Source: Devosia sp.
GTDB taxonomy: Bacteria > Pseudomonadota > Alphaproteobacteria > Rhizobiales > Devosiaceae
Direction: 5' to 3'
Assembly (NCBI GenBank): GCA_028290665.1
Contig: JAQGJK010000001.1
Coordinates: 1 to 57,422 of the forward strand
DNA: 57,422 bases
Shown here: piece by piece, positions 28,214-35,742 of the stretch
Numbering within the stretch: position 1 is the stretch's first letter
How the letters are laid out: every line of letters starts with the position of its first letter
Program-made: the position numbers and the translations under genes
The notes under the pieces: model-generated
What the model saw: only the letters and a program-made list of their open reading frames with translations
Databases searched by the model: none
What the model was told of the DNA's origin: nothing

Positions 28214-28270
28214 TTGATTTTGAAACGCTAGCAGGCAAACGAGCAAATATCTACATCAATATGCTCGTTT
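28214..28270. promoter_or_regulatory. Candidate DeoR operators, copy 4 (three half-sites)
   Basis: Upstream of the SBP gene are TTGATTTTG (28214-28222), AAACGAGCA (28237-28245) and its inverted copy TGCTCGTTT (28262-28270). The last two form an inverted repeat whose arms extend into ATAT on both sides of CTACATCA. The same words occur at the deoR/GH4 and GatZ promoters. Confidence 0.5.
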
Positions 28271-28293
28271 TTGAGCGCCTTGCATTTGCGACC

Positions 28294-29151
28294 TCAGGCA
28301 CTCGGCTGCGTCGGTTCCGTTGGCCAGAACGGTCCCATCGGCAGCAGCCACCGGCGCTCGCTCGAGGCGCGGAACGGCAGGCGCACGAACAGCGGTTCGT
28401 TGCCGCGCACATCGAGCGTCAGCGTGCCATCGGCGATGTCGAGCAGGGCGAAGGCGCAGGCTGGCAGCGGAAAGGTAGTGAACCGTTCGCTCAGCGAATG
28501 CAGGCTGACGTGGACGATGCCCTGCACGGTGGCGATGGTGGTCCAGTGGACGTGCCCCGACAGCCAGAGCGCCGCCCGGCCGGTGCGTTCGACGGCGGCG
28601 CGGACTTCGGCGTGGTCGGGGTGGCGGGAGAACTCGGCGTTGTGCTCGAAATAGTGGTTGCCGATTTGGGCGTTTCCGGAGAATGGCAGGTGGGTGGCGA
28701 TGATCGCCGGCCGCTCGTCGGCTTCGAGCGCTGCCACCAGCCAGTCGAGATGACTGCCGGTCGGGGCGAACCCGGTGCCGCGCGTCATGGTCACATCCGG
28801 CTGCCAGGCGATCAGGCGGATACCGCCGAGATCGACAACGCGGCTCGCCATCGACTGGCCAAAGATCGCCTCGTTATCGGCGATGCTGAGTTGCTCCACG
28901 TCGTGGTTGCCAAGCAAGTGGACGCGCGGGCCGGGGAACTTGGCGAGGCAAGCCGCGACTTCGGCGGCGACGCGCCTGTCCTGTTCCAAATCGGTGTCCG
29001 AGATGTGGTCGCCAAGGTCGAGGATCAGGTCGGCGCCCTGTTCGGTGGCGAAGGCGACGAAGTCGTCAAGCACCGCCAGTGCATCCCAGCCTGCGAGCTT
29101 GGTGTGCGAGGCGGGGCCGTGGTGGATGTCGGTGACGATGGCGATTTTCAT
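28294..29151 (-). CDS. Calcineurin-like metallophosphoesterase
   Basis: 285-residue cytoplasmic phosphoesterase with all metal motifs: TDIHH (D8, H10), LGDHISD (D48), GNHDVE (N82, H83), ATHLPF and SGHVHW. Members hydrolyse phosphomonoesters or diesters, including cyclic nucleotides and phosphorylated sugars or lipids. It ends 150 bases before the sugar SBP gene on the same strand and could be co-transcribed with it, but the candidate operators lie between the two. It is divergent from the XRE regulator. Substrate unknown. Confidence 0.85.
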   Translation of the reverse strand: MKIAIVTDIHHGPASHTKLAGWDALAVLDDFVAFATEQGADLILDLGDHISDTDLEQDRRVAAEVAACLAKFPGPRVHLLGNHDVEQLSIADNEAIFGQSMASRVVDLGGIRLIAWQPDVTMTRGTGFAPTGSHLDWLVAALEADERPAIIATHLPFSGNAQIGNHYFEHNAEFSRHPDHAEVRAAVERTGRAALWLSGHVHWTTIATVQGIVHVSLHSLSERFTTFPLPACAFALLDIADGTLTLDVRGNEPLFVRLPFRASSERRWLLPMGPFWPTEPTQPSA

Positions 29152-29246
29152 GTGGCCCCGGATGTTTGACTCGCCGCGCTATCCTCGAATACTCCTCGAT
29201 GACCTGCAAGGAGCGACGTCGTGCCCCTGTCGAACGCGGATTTGCG

Positions 29247-29873
29247 ATGAGCGACGACGCCACTCTGTTTACCGGCTCCAATGCGCCGCGCCGCGCCGAC
29301 CGGACACTTGAACGCGCTATCGGGGCGCAGGTGCGGGAAATGCGGCGGCATGCCGATCTCTCGATCGGCGACCTCGCCGCGGCGGCGGGAATATCAACGG
29401 GCATGCTGTCCAAGATCGAGACCGGGCAAATCTCGGCCTCGCTTGGCTCGCTGCAGGCGATCGCCGCTGCTCTCGCCGTGCCGATGACCACGCTGTTCGC
29501 CGGCTTCGAGGAACGGCGCGACGCCTCGTATGTGAAGGCCGGGCAGGGCGTGGTGATCGAGCGGCGCGGCACCAAGGTCGGGCATGTGTATCAATTGCTC
29601 GGCGCCTCGCTGCGCGGCGACGTGGTGATCGAGCCGTATCTCATCACCCTCAGTGCCGATGCGGTGCCGTATCCGAGCTTCCAGCATGAGGGGCTGGAGT
29701 TCATCTACATGCTGTCGGGTGAGGTGATCTACCGGCACGCCGACCAGACTTTCGTGCTGCGGCCGGGCGATTCGCTGCTGTTCGATTCGGGCGCGCTACA
29801 CGGGCCAGAAACGCTGACGGCGTTGCCGATGACTTTCCTGTCGGTGATCGTCTATGCGCGCGGGGCCGCATGA
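29247..29873 (+). CDS. XRE-family regulator with C-terminal cupin domain
   Basis: 208-residue regulator. The HTH (about 27-60) reads IGDLAAAAGISTGMLSKIETGQ, and the cupin (about 125-200) includes PYPSFQHEGLEFIYMLSGEV and LRPGDSLLFDSGALHGP. This class often controls amine and amino-acid catabolism. It lies 90 bases before mgsA in the same direction, so it is the likely regulator of the methylamine operon. The start is not certain: the ribosome binding site is poor and the frame is open to 29166. Confidence 0.85.
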   Translation: MSDDATLFTGSNAPRRADRTLERAIGAQVREMRRHADLSIGDLAAAAGISTGMLSKIETGQISASLGSLQAIAAALAVPMTTLFAGFEERRDASYVKAGQGVVIERRGTKVGHVYQLLGASLRGDVVIEPYLITLSADAVPYPSFQHEGLEFIYMLSGEVIYRHADQTFVLRPGDSLLFDSGALHGPETLTALPMTFLSVIVYARGAA

Positions 29874-29889
29874 GCGGTTTCCTCACAAG

Positions 29890-29900
29890 AAACTTAGTTT
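29890..29900. promoter_or_regulatory. Small palindrome and possible promoter before mgsA
   Basis: AAACTTAGTTT is a perfect palindrome around its central base, in an unusually AT-rich patch. It is followed by TTGACG (29908-29913), a plausible -35 element, with only a weak -10 (TACGTT, 29931-29936) at 17 bases. Position fits control of the mgs operon by the XRE protein. Confidence 0.3.
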
Positions 29901-29963
29901 ATCGTCATTGACGCTGCACGCCGTCGGCAATACGTTGGCGGTTCCCATCTGGAGCGACCCGAA

Positions 29964-30851
29964 ATGTGCGGCATTGCCGGGATTTTTTTGAAGAACCCGG
30001 CGCTGGAGCCGAGGCTTGGCGCCATGTTGAGCGACATGATGGCAGTGCTGTCAGATCGGGGCCCTGACAGTGCCGGCTTTGCGATCTACGGTCGGGGCGA
30101 TGCGGATCGGCGGAAGGTGACGCTGCGCGGCGACAGTGCTGCGGCGGTGATCGCGGCGGTCGAAGGCATCGGCACGGAACTGCCGGGCATGGTCACGGAA
30201 TTCCGCGACAGCCACGCCGTGGTGAGCATTCCCGTGGGTGATGAGGCAAAGCTGCGCGCGCTGGCGGCGACTGCCGGGGTGCAGGTTGTCGGCACCGGCG
30301 AGCGGATGGAGATTTATAAGGAAGTCGGGCTGCCGCAATCGGTGTCGGAGCGCTTCGGGCTGGCCCAGATGAGCGGCACGCATGCCATCGGCCACACCCG
30401 GATGGCGACGGAATCGGCGGTGACCACCAAGGGCGCGCATCCGTTTTCGACCGGCGGCGATCAGTGTCTCGTGCACAATGGCTCGCTATCCAACCACAAT
30501 GGGGTGCGCCGCGAACTGATCCGGCAGGGCATCCGCTTCGAGACCGACAATGACAGCGAAGTCGCTGCGGGTTACCTGACGCAGAAGCTGCGCGAGGGCG
30601 TTGGCCTCCGCGAGGCGCTGCAGGAAAGCCTCGCCGACCTCGACGGGTTTTACACCTTCGTCGTCGGCACCGAGAAGGGCTTCGCCGTGCTGCGCGATCC
30701 GATCGCCTGCAAGCCGGCGGTGATGGCGGAAACCGACGATTACGTTGCCTTCGGCTCGGAGTACCGGGCGCTGGCGGTGTTACCGGGAATCGAGACGGCG
30801 CGGGTGTTCGAGCCCGAACCGGCGACGGTCTACGCCTGGGAACGCCACTGA
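29964..30851 (+). CDS. mgsA: N-methylglutamate synthase subunit A (class II glutamine amidotransferase)
   Basis: 295 residues starting MCGIAGIF, with Cys2 as the N-terminal nucleophile of class II amidotransferases; SDRGPDSAGFAIYG, GHTRMATES, HPFSTGGDQCLVHNGSLSNH and TDNDSEV are further conserved sites. In the N-methylglutamate pathway, MgsABC makes N-methylglutamate from methylamine and glutamate or its gamma-amide, resembling a split glutamate synthase. The complete mgsABC-gmaS-mgdABCD set in one direction makes this identity much more likely than an ordinary amidotransferase. It overlaps mgsB by one base (TGATG). Confidence 0.92.
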   Translation: MCGIAGIFLKNPALEPRLGAMLSDMMAVLSDRGPDSAGFAIYGRGDADRRKVTLRGDSAAAVIAAVEGIGTELPGMVTEFRDSHAVVSIPVGDEAKLRALAATAGVQVVGTGERMEIYKEVGLPQSVSERFGLAQMSGTHAIGHTRMATESAVTTKGAHPFSTGGDQCLVHNGSLSNHNGVRRELIRQGIRFETDNDSEVAAGYLTQKLREGVGLREALQESLADLDGFYTFVVGTEKGFAVLRDPIACKPAVMAETDDYVAFGSEYRALAVLPGIETARVFEPEPATVYAWERH

Positions 30852-31534
30852 TGGTGCAGTTCGATCTCGCCGCGCGACCATTGCGCGAGCTCAACGCGGC
30901 GCTGCACGCGCTGCCGCTGAATACCAACGAAACGCACTGGGAAATCATCAACCCGGACGGCAAGCATGCCATCGCCGCCGGGCTCGATGCGCCGGTGACG
31001 GTCGAGATCAAGGGCAATGCCGGCTATTACTGCGCCGGGATGAACCAGGTGGCGACCGTGGTGGTGCACGGCAATGCCGGTGTCGGCGTCGCGGAAAACA
31101 TGATGAGCGGGCGCGTGCATATCCGTGGCGATGTCAGCCAATCGGCCGGCGCCACCGGCAATGGCGGCCTGCTGATTGTCGAAGGCAATGCCTCGGGGCG
31201 CTGCGGCATCTCGATGAAGGGGATCGATATTGTCGTCAAGGGCTCGATCGGGCCGATGAGCGCCTTCATGGCGCAGGCCGGCAATCTCGTGGTGCTCGGC
31301 GATGCCGGGGAAGCGCTGGGCGATTCAATCTACGAGGCCAGACTGTTCGTGCGCGGCACGGTCAAAAGCCTCGGCGCGGACTGCGAGGAAAAAACCCTCG
31401 GGGCCGATGAGCGCGCCATCCTCGCCGGCCTGCTCGCCGAAGCCGAAAGCGACGCCTCAGTCGATGAGTTCAGGCTCTACGGCTCGGCTCGCAAGCTCTA
31501 CCATTTCCATCTCGACAACGCGGACGCCTATTGA
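30851..31534 (+). CDS. mgsB: N-methylglutamate synthase subunit B (GXGXG domain)
   Basis: 227-residue protein built on the beta-helical GXGXG domain found at the C-terminus of glutamate synthase: repeats include EIKGNAGYYCAGMN, VVHGNAGVGVAENMM, GDVSQSAGATGNGG and VLGDAGEALGDS. It is a structural subunit in the split synthase and binds no known cofactor. It is coupled to mgsA and mgsC by one-base TGATG overlaps. Confidence 0.92.
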   Translation: MVQFDLAARPLRELNAALHALPLNTNETHWEIINPDGKHAIAAGLDAPVTVEIKGNAGYYCAGMNQVATVVVHGNAGVGVAENMMSGRVHIRGDVSQSAGATGNGGLLIVEGNASGRCGISMKGIDIVVKGSIGPMSAFMAQAGNLVVLGDAGEALGDSIYEARLFVRGTVKSLGADCEEKTLGADERAILAGLLAEAESDASVDEFRLYGSARKLYHFHLDNADAY

Positions 31535-32862
31535 TGTCGACGACGCCGCACCGGACGCTGCCGAAATACTCGGCGACCTTTGACCGCCACACCATTTCCG
31601 AAATCCAGCGCGCTGCTGCGACCGGAATTTATGACATTCGGGGCGGTGGGGCCAAGCGCAAGCTGCCGCATTTCGACGATCTGCTGTTCCTCGGCGCCTC
31701 GATTTCACGCTACCCGCTCGAAGGCTATCGAGAGCGCTGCGGCACCGATGTGACGCTCGGCACGCGGTTCGCGAAAAAGCCGATCACGCTGAAAATCCCG
31801 GTCACCATTGCCGGGATGAGCTTCGGTGCACTGTCGGGGCCGGCCAAGGAAGCCCTTGGTCGTGGTGCTTCGCTTGTCGGCACCTCGACGACGACAGGGG
31901 ATGGCGGCATGACGCCGGAGGAGCGCGGACATTCCACTATCCTCGTTTATCAGTATTTGCCGTCGCGCTACGGGATGAATCCCGACGACCTGCGCAAGGC
32001 CGACGCCATCGAAGTGGTGATCGGGCAGGGCGCCAAGCCCGGCGGCGGCGGCATGCTGCTGGGGCAGAAGATCTCGCCGCGGGTCGCCAAGATGCGGACG
32101 CTGCCGGAGGGCATCGACCAGCGCTCGGCCAGCCGGCACCCGGACTGGACCGGGCCTGACGATCTCGAAATCAAGATCGAGGAACTGCGGGAAATCACCG
32201 ATTGGGAAAAGCCGATCTACGTGAAAATCGGCGCCTCGCGGCCGTATTACGACACCGCGCTGGCGGTGAAATCGGGCGCCGACGTGGTGGTGCTCGACGG
32301 CATGCAGGGCGGTACGGCGGCGACGCAGGACGTGTTCATCGAACATGTCGGGCTGCCGATATTGTCCTCGATCCGCCCCGCCGTGCAGGCGCTGCAGGAT
32401 CTCGGCATGCACCGGAAAGTGCAGTTGATCGTCTCGGGCGGTATCCGCAACGGCGCCGATGTGGCCAAGGCGCTGGCGCTGGGCGCCGACGCGGTGTCGA
32501 TTGGCACCGCGGCGCTGATCGCGCTCGGCGACAATGATCCGAGGTTCGAGGCCGAGTACAACGCGCTCGGCTCGACGGCCGGAGCTTATGACGACTGGCA
32601 GGACGGGCGCGATCCGGCGGGGATCACCACGCAGGACCCCGAACTCGCGAGCCGGCTCGACCCGGTGCTGGCGGGGCGGCGGCTGGCCAATTACCTCGGC
32701 GTGCTGACACTCGAATGCCAGACCATCGCCCGTGCTTGCGGCAAGAGCCACGTGCACAATCTCGAGCCCGAGGATCTGGTGGCGCTGACCATCGAGGCTG
32801 CCGCCATGGCGGGCGTGCCGCTGGCGGGGACGAACTGGATTCCGGGCAAGAGCGGGTTCTGA
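31534..32862 (+). CDS. mgsC: N-methylglutamate synthase subunit C (FMN-dependent glutamate synthase-like)
   Basis: 442 residues with the FMN-binding TIM barrel of glutamate synthase: GMSFGALSGPAKEALGRGA, GQGAKPGGGGMLLGQK, ADVVVLDGMQGGTAATQD and IVSGGIRNGADVAKALALGA. It is the catalytic synthase subunit of MgsABC. The ATG at 31534 is preferred over the adjacent TTG at 31531 because it forms the TGATG overlap with mgsB. A gap of 64 bases to gmaS is the largest in the operon's first half. Confidence 0.92.
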   Translation: MSTTPHRTLPKYSATFDRHTISEIQRAAATGIYDIRGGGAKRKLPHFDDLLFLGASISRYPLEGYRERCGTDVTLGTRFAKKPITLKIPVTIAGMSFGALSGPAKEALGRGASLVGTSTTTGDGGMTPEERGHSTILVYQYLPSRYGMNPDDLRKADAIEVVIGQGAKPGGGGMLLGQKISPRVAKMRTLPEGIDQRSASRHPDWTGPDDLEIKIEELREITDWEKPIYVKIGASRPYYDTALAVKSGADVVVLDGMQGGTAATQDVFIEHVGLPILSSIRPAVQALQDLGMHRKVQLIVSGGIRNGADVAKALALGADAVSIGTAALIALGDNDPRFEAEYNALGSTAGAYDDWQDGRDPAGITTQDPELASRLDPVLAGRRLANYLGVLTLECQTIARACGKSHVHNLEPEDLVALTIEAAAMAGVPLAGTNWIPGKSGF

Positions 32863-32926
32863 CGGCGCGAGTGTCGTGCCTGTTGCGGGCAAAGCGGCGG
32901 AACCTAAAATCGGAGAATGGGCTTTG

Positions 32927-34222
32927 GTGATTGATCTGGTAGCGGCGGCCAAGGAACGGGGCATCAAGTCGTTCCTGATTTCCTATACCGATCTGTTCGG
33001 CGTGCAACGGGCCAAGCTGGTGCCGGCGCCGGCGATCGGCAAGATGAGCCGTGACGGGGCGGGTTTTGCCGGGTTCGCGACCTGGTTCGACATGACCCCG
33101 GCCGACCCGGATGTGTTTGCTATTCCCGATACCGACAGCCTGATCCAATTGCCGTGGAAGCCGGAAGTCGGCTGGGTGGCGGCGGACCTTTACATGGGCG
33201 GGAAGTTGGTCGAGCAGGCGCCTCGCAACCTGCTGAAAAAGCTCGCCGCCGAGGCGCGGGGGCTGGGCTACGAAGTCAAGACCGGGGTCGAGTGCGAGTT
33301 CTTCCTCGTCGAACCCGACGGGTTGACGGTGTGCGACACCGCCGACCGGCAGATCAAGCCGTGCTACGACCAGAGCGCGCTGATGCGCCAGTACGATGTG
33401 ATCTCGGAAATCTCCGACTGCATGCTGAGCCTCGGCTGGGAAGCGTATCAATCCGACCACGAGGATGCCAACGGCCAGTTCGAGATGAACTGGGGCTTTG
33501 CCGATGCGCTGACCACGGCCGACCGGCACTCATTCTTTAAATACATGGTCAAATCGATCGCCGAGAAAAATGGGCTGCGGGCGACGTTTATGCCCAAGCC
33601 GTTCCTCGACCTGACTGGCAGCGGCTGTCATGCCCATGTCTCGGTGTGGGATGGCGACACGAATTTGTTCGATGATGCGGCGGGCGAACTGGGGTTGTCG
33701 CCGCTGGCCTACAGTTTCATCGGCGGGTTGATGCATTCGGCCGACGCGCTGTGCGCGCTGTTCAACCCGACGGTCAATTCCTACAAGCGCATCAATGCGC
33801 CGCGCACGACGTCCGGCGCGACCTGGGCGCCGAATTCGGTCACCTACACCGGCAACAACCGCACCCATATGATCCGCATTCCCGAGGGTGGGCGCTTCGA
33901 GTTGCGGATCGCCGACGGGGCGGCGAACCCGTATCTGCTGCAGTGCGGTATCATTGCTGGCGGCATGGACGGCATTGCCAATGGCCGCGATCCGGGCAAG
34001 CGGCTCGACATCAACATGTATACCGAGGGGCACACGGTGACGGGTGGCAAGAAATTGCCGCTGAACCTGCTCGACGCGCTGCGGGTGTTCGAAGCGAGCG
34101 AAGTGCTGCAACAGCGGCTCGGCGGGTTCGTGCCGGCGTATTTGAAGCTCAAATCCGAGGAGTGGAACAGCTACGCTCGCCACCTGACGCAGTGGGAGCG
34201 GGACAACACCCTCGACTGCTGA
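32927..34222 (+). CDS. gmaS: Gamma-glutamylmethylamide synthetase (glutamine synthetase type)
   Basis: 431-residue glutamine synthetase homologue joining methylamine to glutamate with ATP. The beta-grasp domain has FLISYTDLFGVQRAKLVP; active-site motifs include GVECEFFLVEP, DHEDANGQFEMNW, GSGCHAHVSVWD and GRFELRIADGAANPYL. The frame is open to 32876, but GGAGA (32912-32916) ten bases before the GTG at 32927, and the usual N-terminus of the family, favour the shorter form; the TTG at 32924 is also possible. It overlaps mgdA by one base. Neighbours identify it as GmaS rather than a housekeeping glutamine synthetase. Confidence 0.9.
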   Translation: MIDLVAAAKERGIKSFLISYTDLFGVQRAKLVPAPAIGKMSRDGAGFAGFATWFDMTPADPDVFAIPDTDSLIQLPWKPEVGWVAADLYMGGKLVEQAPRNLLKKLAAEARGLGYEVKTGVECEFFLVEPDGLTVCDTADRQIKPCYDQSALMRQYDVISEISDCMLSLGWEAYQSDHEDANGQFEMNWGFADALTTADRHSFFKYMVKSIAEKNGLRATFMPKPFLDLTGSGCHAHVSVWDGDTNLFDDAAGELGLSPLAYSFIGGLMHSADALCALFNPTVNSYKRINAPRTTSGATWAPNSVTYTGNNRTHMIRIPEGGRFELRIADGAANPYLLQCGIIAGGMDGIANGRDPGKRLDINMYTEGHTVTGGKKLPLNLLDALRVFEASEVLQQRLGGFVPAYLKLKSEEWNSYARHLTQWERDNTLDC

Positions 34223-35472
34223 TGCGCAATTCGATCTTCAGCCTGGCGCTCAACGCGCTGTCGGGGCACAAGCATTGGCAGCCGACGTGGCGGGATGCCG
34301 AGCCGCGCGCGGCCTATGATGTGATCATCATCGGCGGCGGCGGCCATGGCCTCGCGACGGCGCATTATCTGGCCAAAATCTATGGCATCACCAACGTCGC
34401 GGTGCTGGAAAAGAGCTGGATCGGCTCGGGCAATGTCGGGCGCAACACCACTATCGTGCGCTCCAACTACCTGCTGCCAGGTAATATTCCGTTCTATGAG
34501 CTGTCGATGAAGTTGTGGGAGGGCCTGGAGCAGGACCTCAACTACAACGCCATGGTCAGCCAGCGCGGCGTGCTGAACCTGTTCCATTCGGACGGCCAGC
34601 GCGATGGCTATGTGCGGCGCGGCAATGCGATGCGGCTGCACGGCGTCGATGCCGAGTTGCTCGACCAGGCGGCAGTGCGCAAGCTGTATCCGTTCCTCGA
34701 TTTCGACCACGCGCGGTTCCCGATCCAGGGCGGATTGCTGCAAAAGCGCGGTGGCACGGTGCGCCATGACGCGGTGGCGTGGGGGTATGCCAAGACCGCC
34801 AGCGCACGCGGCGTCGACATCGTGCAGAATTGCGAAGTCCGGGGGTTCATCGTCGAGGACGGGCAAGTGGTCGGGGTGGAAACCTCGCGCGGCAGCATTC
34901 GGGCGGGCAAGGTTGGGATGGCGGTGGCAGGGGCTTCGTCGCAGGTGGCGGCGATGGCTGGGCTGAAGCTGCCGATCGAGAGCCATGTGCTGCAGGCGTT
35001 CGTGTCCGAGGGGCTGAAACCGCTGATCCCCGGGGTCATCACCTTTGGAGCCGGGCATTTTTATATCAGCCAGTCCGACAAGGGCGGGCTGGTGTTCGGC
35101 GGCGATATCGATGGCTATAATTCCTATGCCCAGCGCGGCAATCTGCCGGTGGTCGAGGATGTGTGCGAGGGCGGCATGGCGCTGATGCCGATGATCGGCC
35201 GGCTGCGGCTGCTGCGCTCGTGGGGCGGCCTCATGGACATGTCGATGGATGGCTCGCCGATCATCGACCGCACGCCGATCTCGGGACTCTACCTTAATGC
35301 GGGATGGTGCTATGGCGGCTTCAAGGCGACGCCGGCGTCGGGGCTGAGCTTTGCCCATCTGCTGGCGACCGACACGGCGCACGAGACGGCGAAGGCCTAC
35401 CGGCTCGACCGCTTCGCCACCGGGCACATGCTCGACGAAAAGGGCCAGGGCGCCCAACCCAACCTCCACTAG
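34222..35472 (+). CDS. mgdA: N-methylglutamate dehydrogenase subunit A (sarcosine oxidase beta-like)
   Basis: 416-residue flavoprotein, FAD-binding DAO family, with DVIIIGGGGHGLATAHYLA (32-50) as dinucleotide motif and GRNTTIVRSNY near the flavin. C-terminal DGSPIIDRTPISGLYLNAGWCYGGFKATP is typical of heterotetrameric sarcosine oxidase beta. In this operon it oxidises N-methylglutamate to glutamate, with the methyl group released as a C1 unit. It is coupled to gmaS by TGATG and followed after nine bases by mgdB. Confidence 0.92.
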   Translation: MRNSIFSLALNALSGHKHWQPTWRDAEPRAAYDVIIIGGGGHGLATAHYLAKIYGITNVAVLEKSWIGSGNVGRNTTIVRSNYLLPGNIPFYELSMKLWEGLEQDLNYNAMVSQRGVLNLFHSDGQRDGYVRRGNAMRLHGVDAELLDQAAVRKLYPFLDFDHARFPIQGGLLQKRGGTVRHDAVAWGYAKTASARGVDIVQNCEVRGFIVEDGQVVGVETSRGSIRAGKVGMAVAGASSQVAAMAGLKLPIESHVLQAFVSEGLKPLIPGVITFGAGHFYISQSDKGGLVFGGDIDGYNSYAQRGNLPVVEDVCEGGMALMPMIGRLRLLRSWGGLMDMSMDGSPIIDRTPISGLYLNAGWCYGGFKATPASGLSFAHLLATDTAHETAKAYRLDRFATGHMLDEKGQGAQPNLH

Positions 35473-35481
35473 GACGAGCCG

Positions 35482-35742
35482 ATGCGAATCGATTGCCCGT
35501 TCTGCGGGTCGCGCGAAATCGTCGAATTCAGCTATCTCGGCGATGCAGGGGTGCAGCGGCCGGCGCCGGACGCGGGCTCGGTGTTCACCGATTATGTGTA
35601 CCTCCGCGACAACGTGGCGGGGCGGCATCGCGAGTATTGGTACCATGGTAGCGGCTGCCACAGCTGGCTGGTGGTCGAGCGCGACACCCGCAGCCATGAG
35701 ATTTTCTCGGTCGACTATGCGCATCGGGAGACCGTGCGGTGA
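35482..35742 (+). CDS. mgdB: N-methylglutamate dehydrogenase subunit B (sarcosine oxidase delta-like)
   Basis: 86-residue zinc-binding subunit. CPFC (C5, C8) and WYHGSGCHSW (about 53-62) supply the Cys/His ligands known from sarcosine oxidase delta. It has a structural role in the heterotetramer. It overlaps mgdC by four bases (GTGA). Confidence 0.92.
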   Translation: MRIDCPFCGSREIVEFSYLGDAGVQRPAPDAGSVFTDYVYLRDNVAGRHREYWYHGSGCHSWLVVERDTRSHEIFSVDYAHRETVR

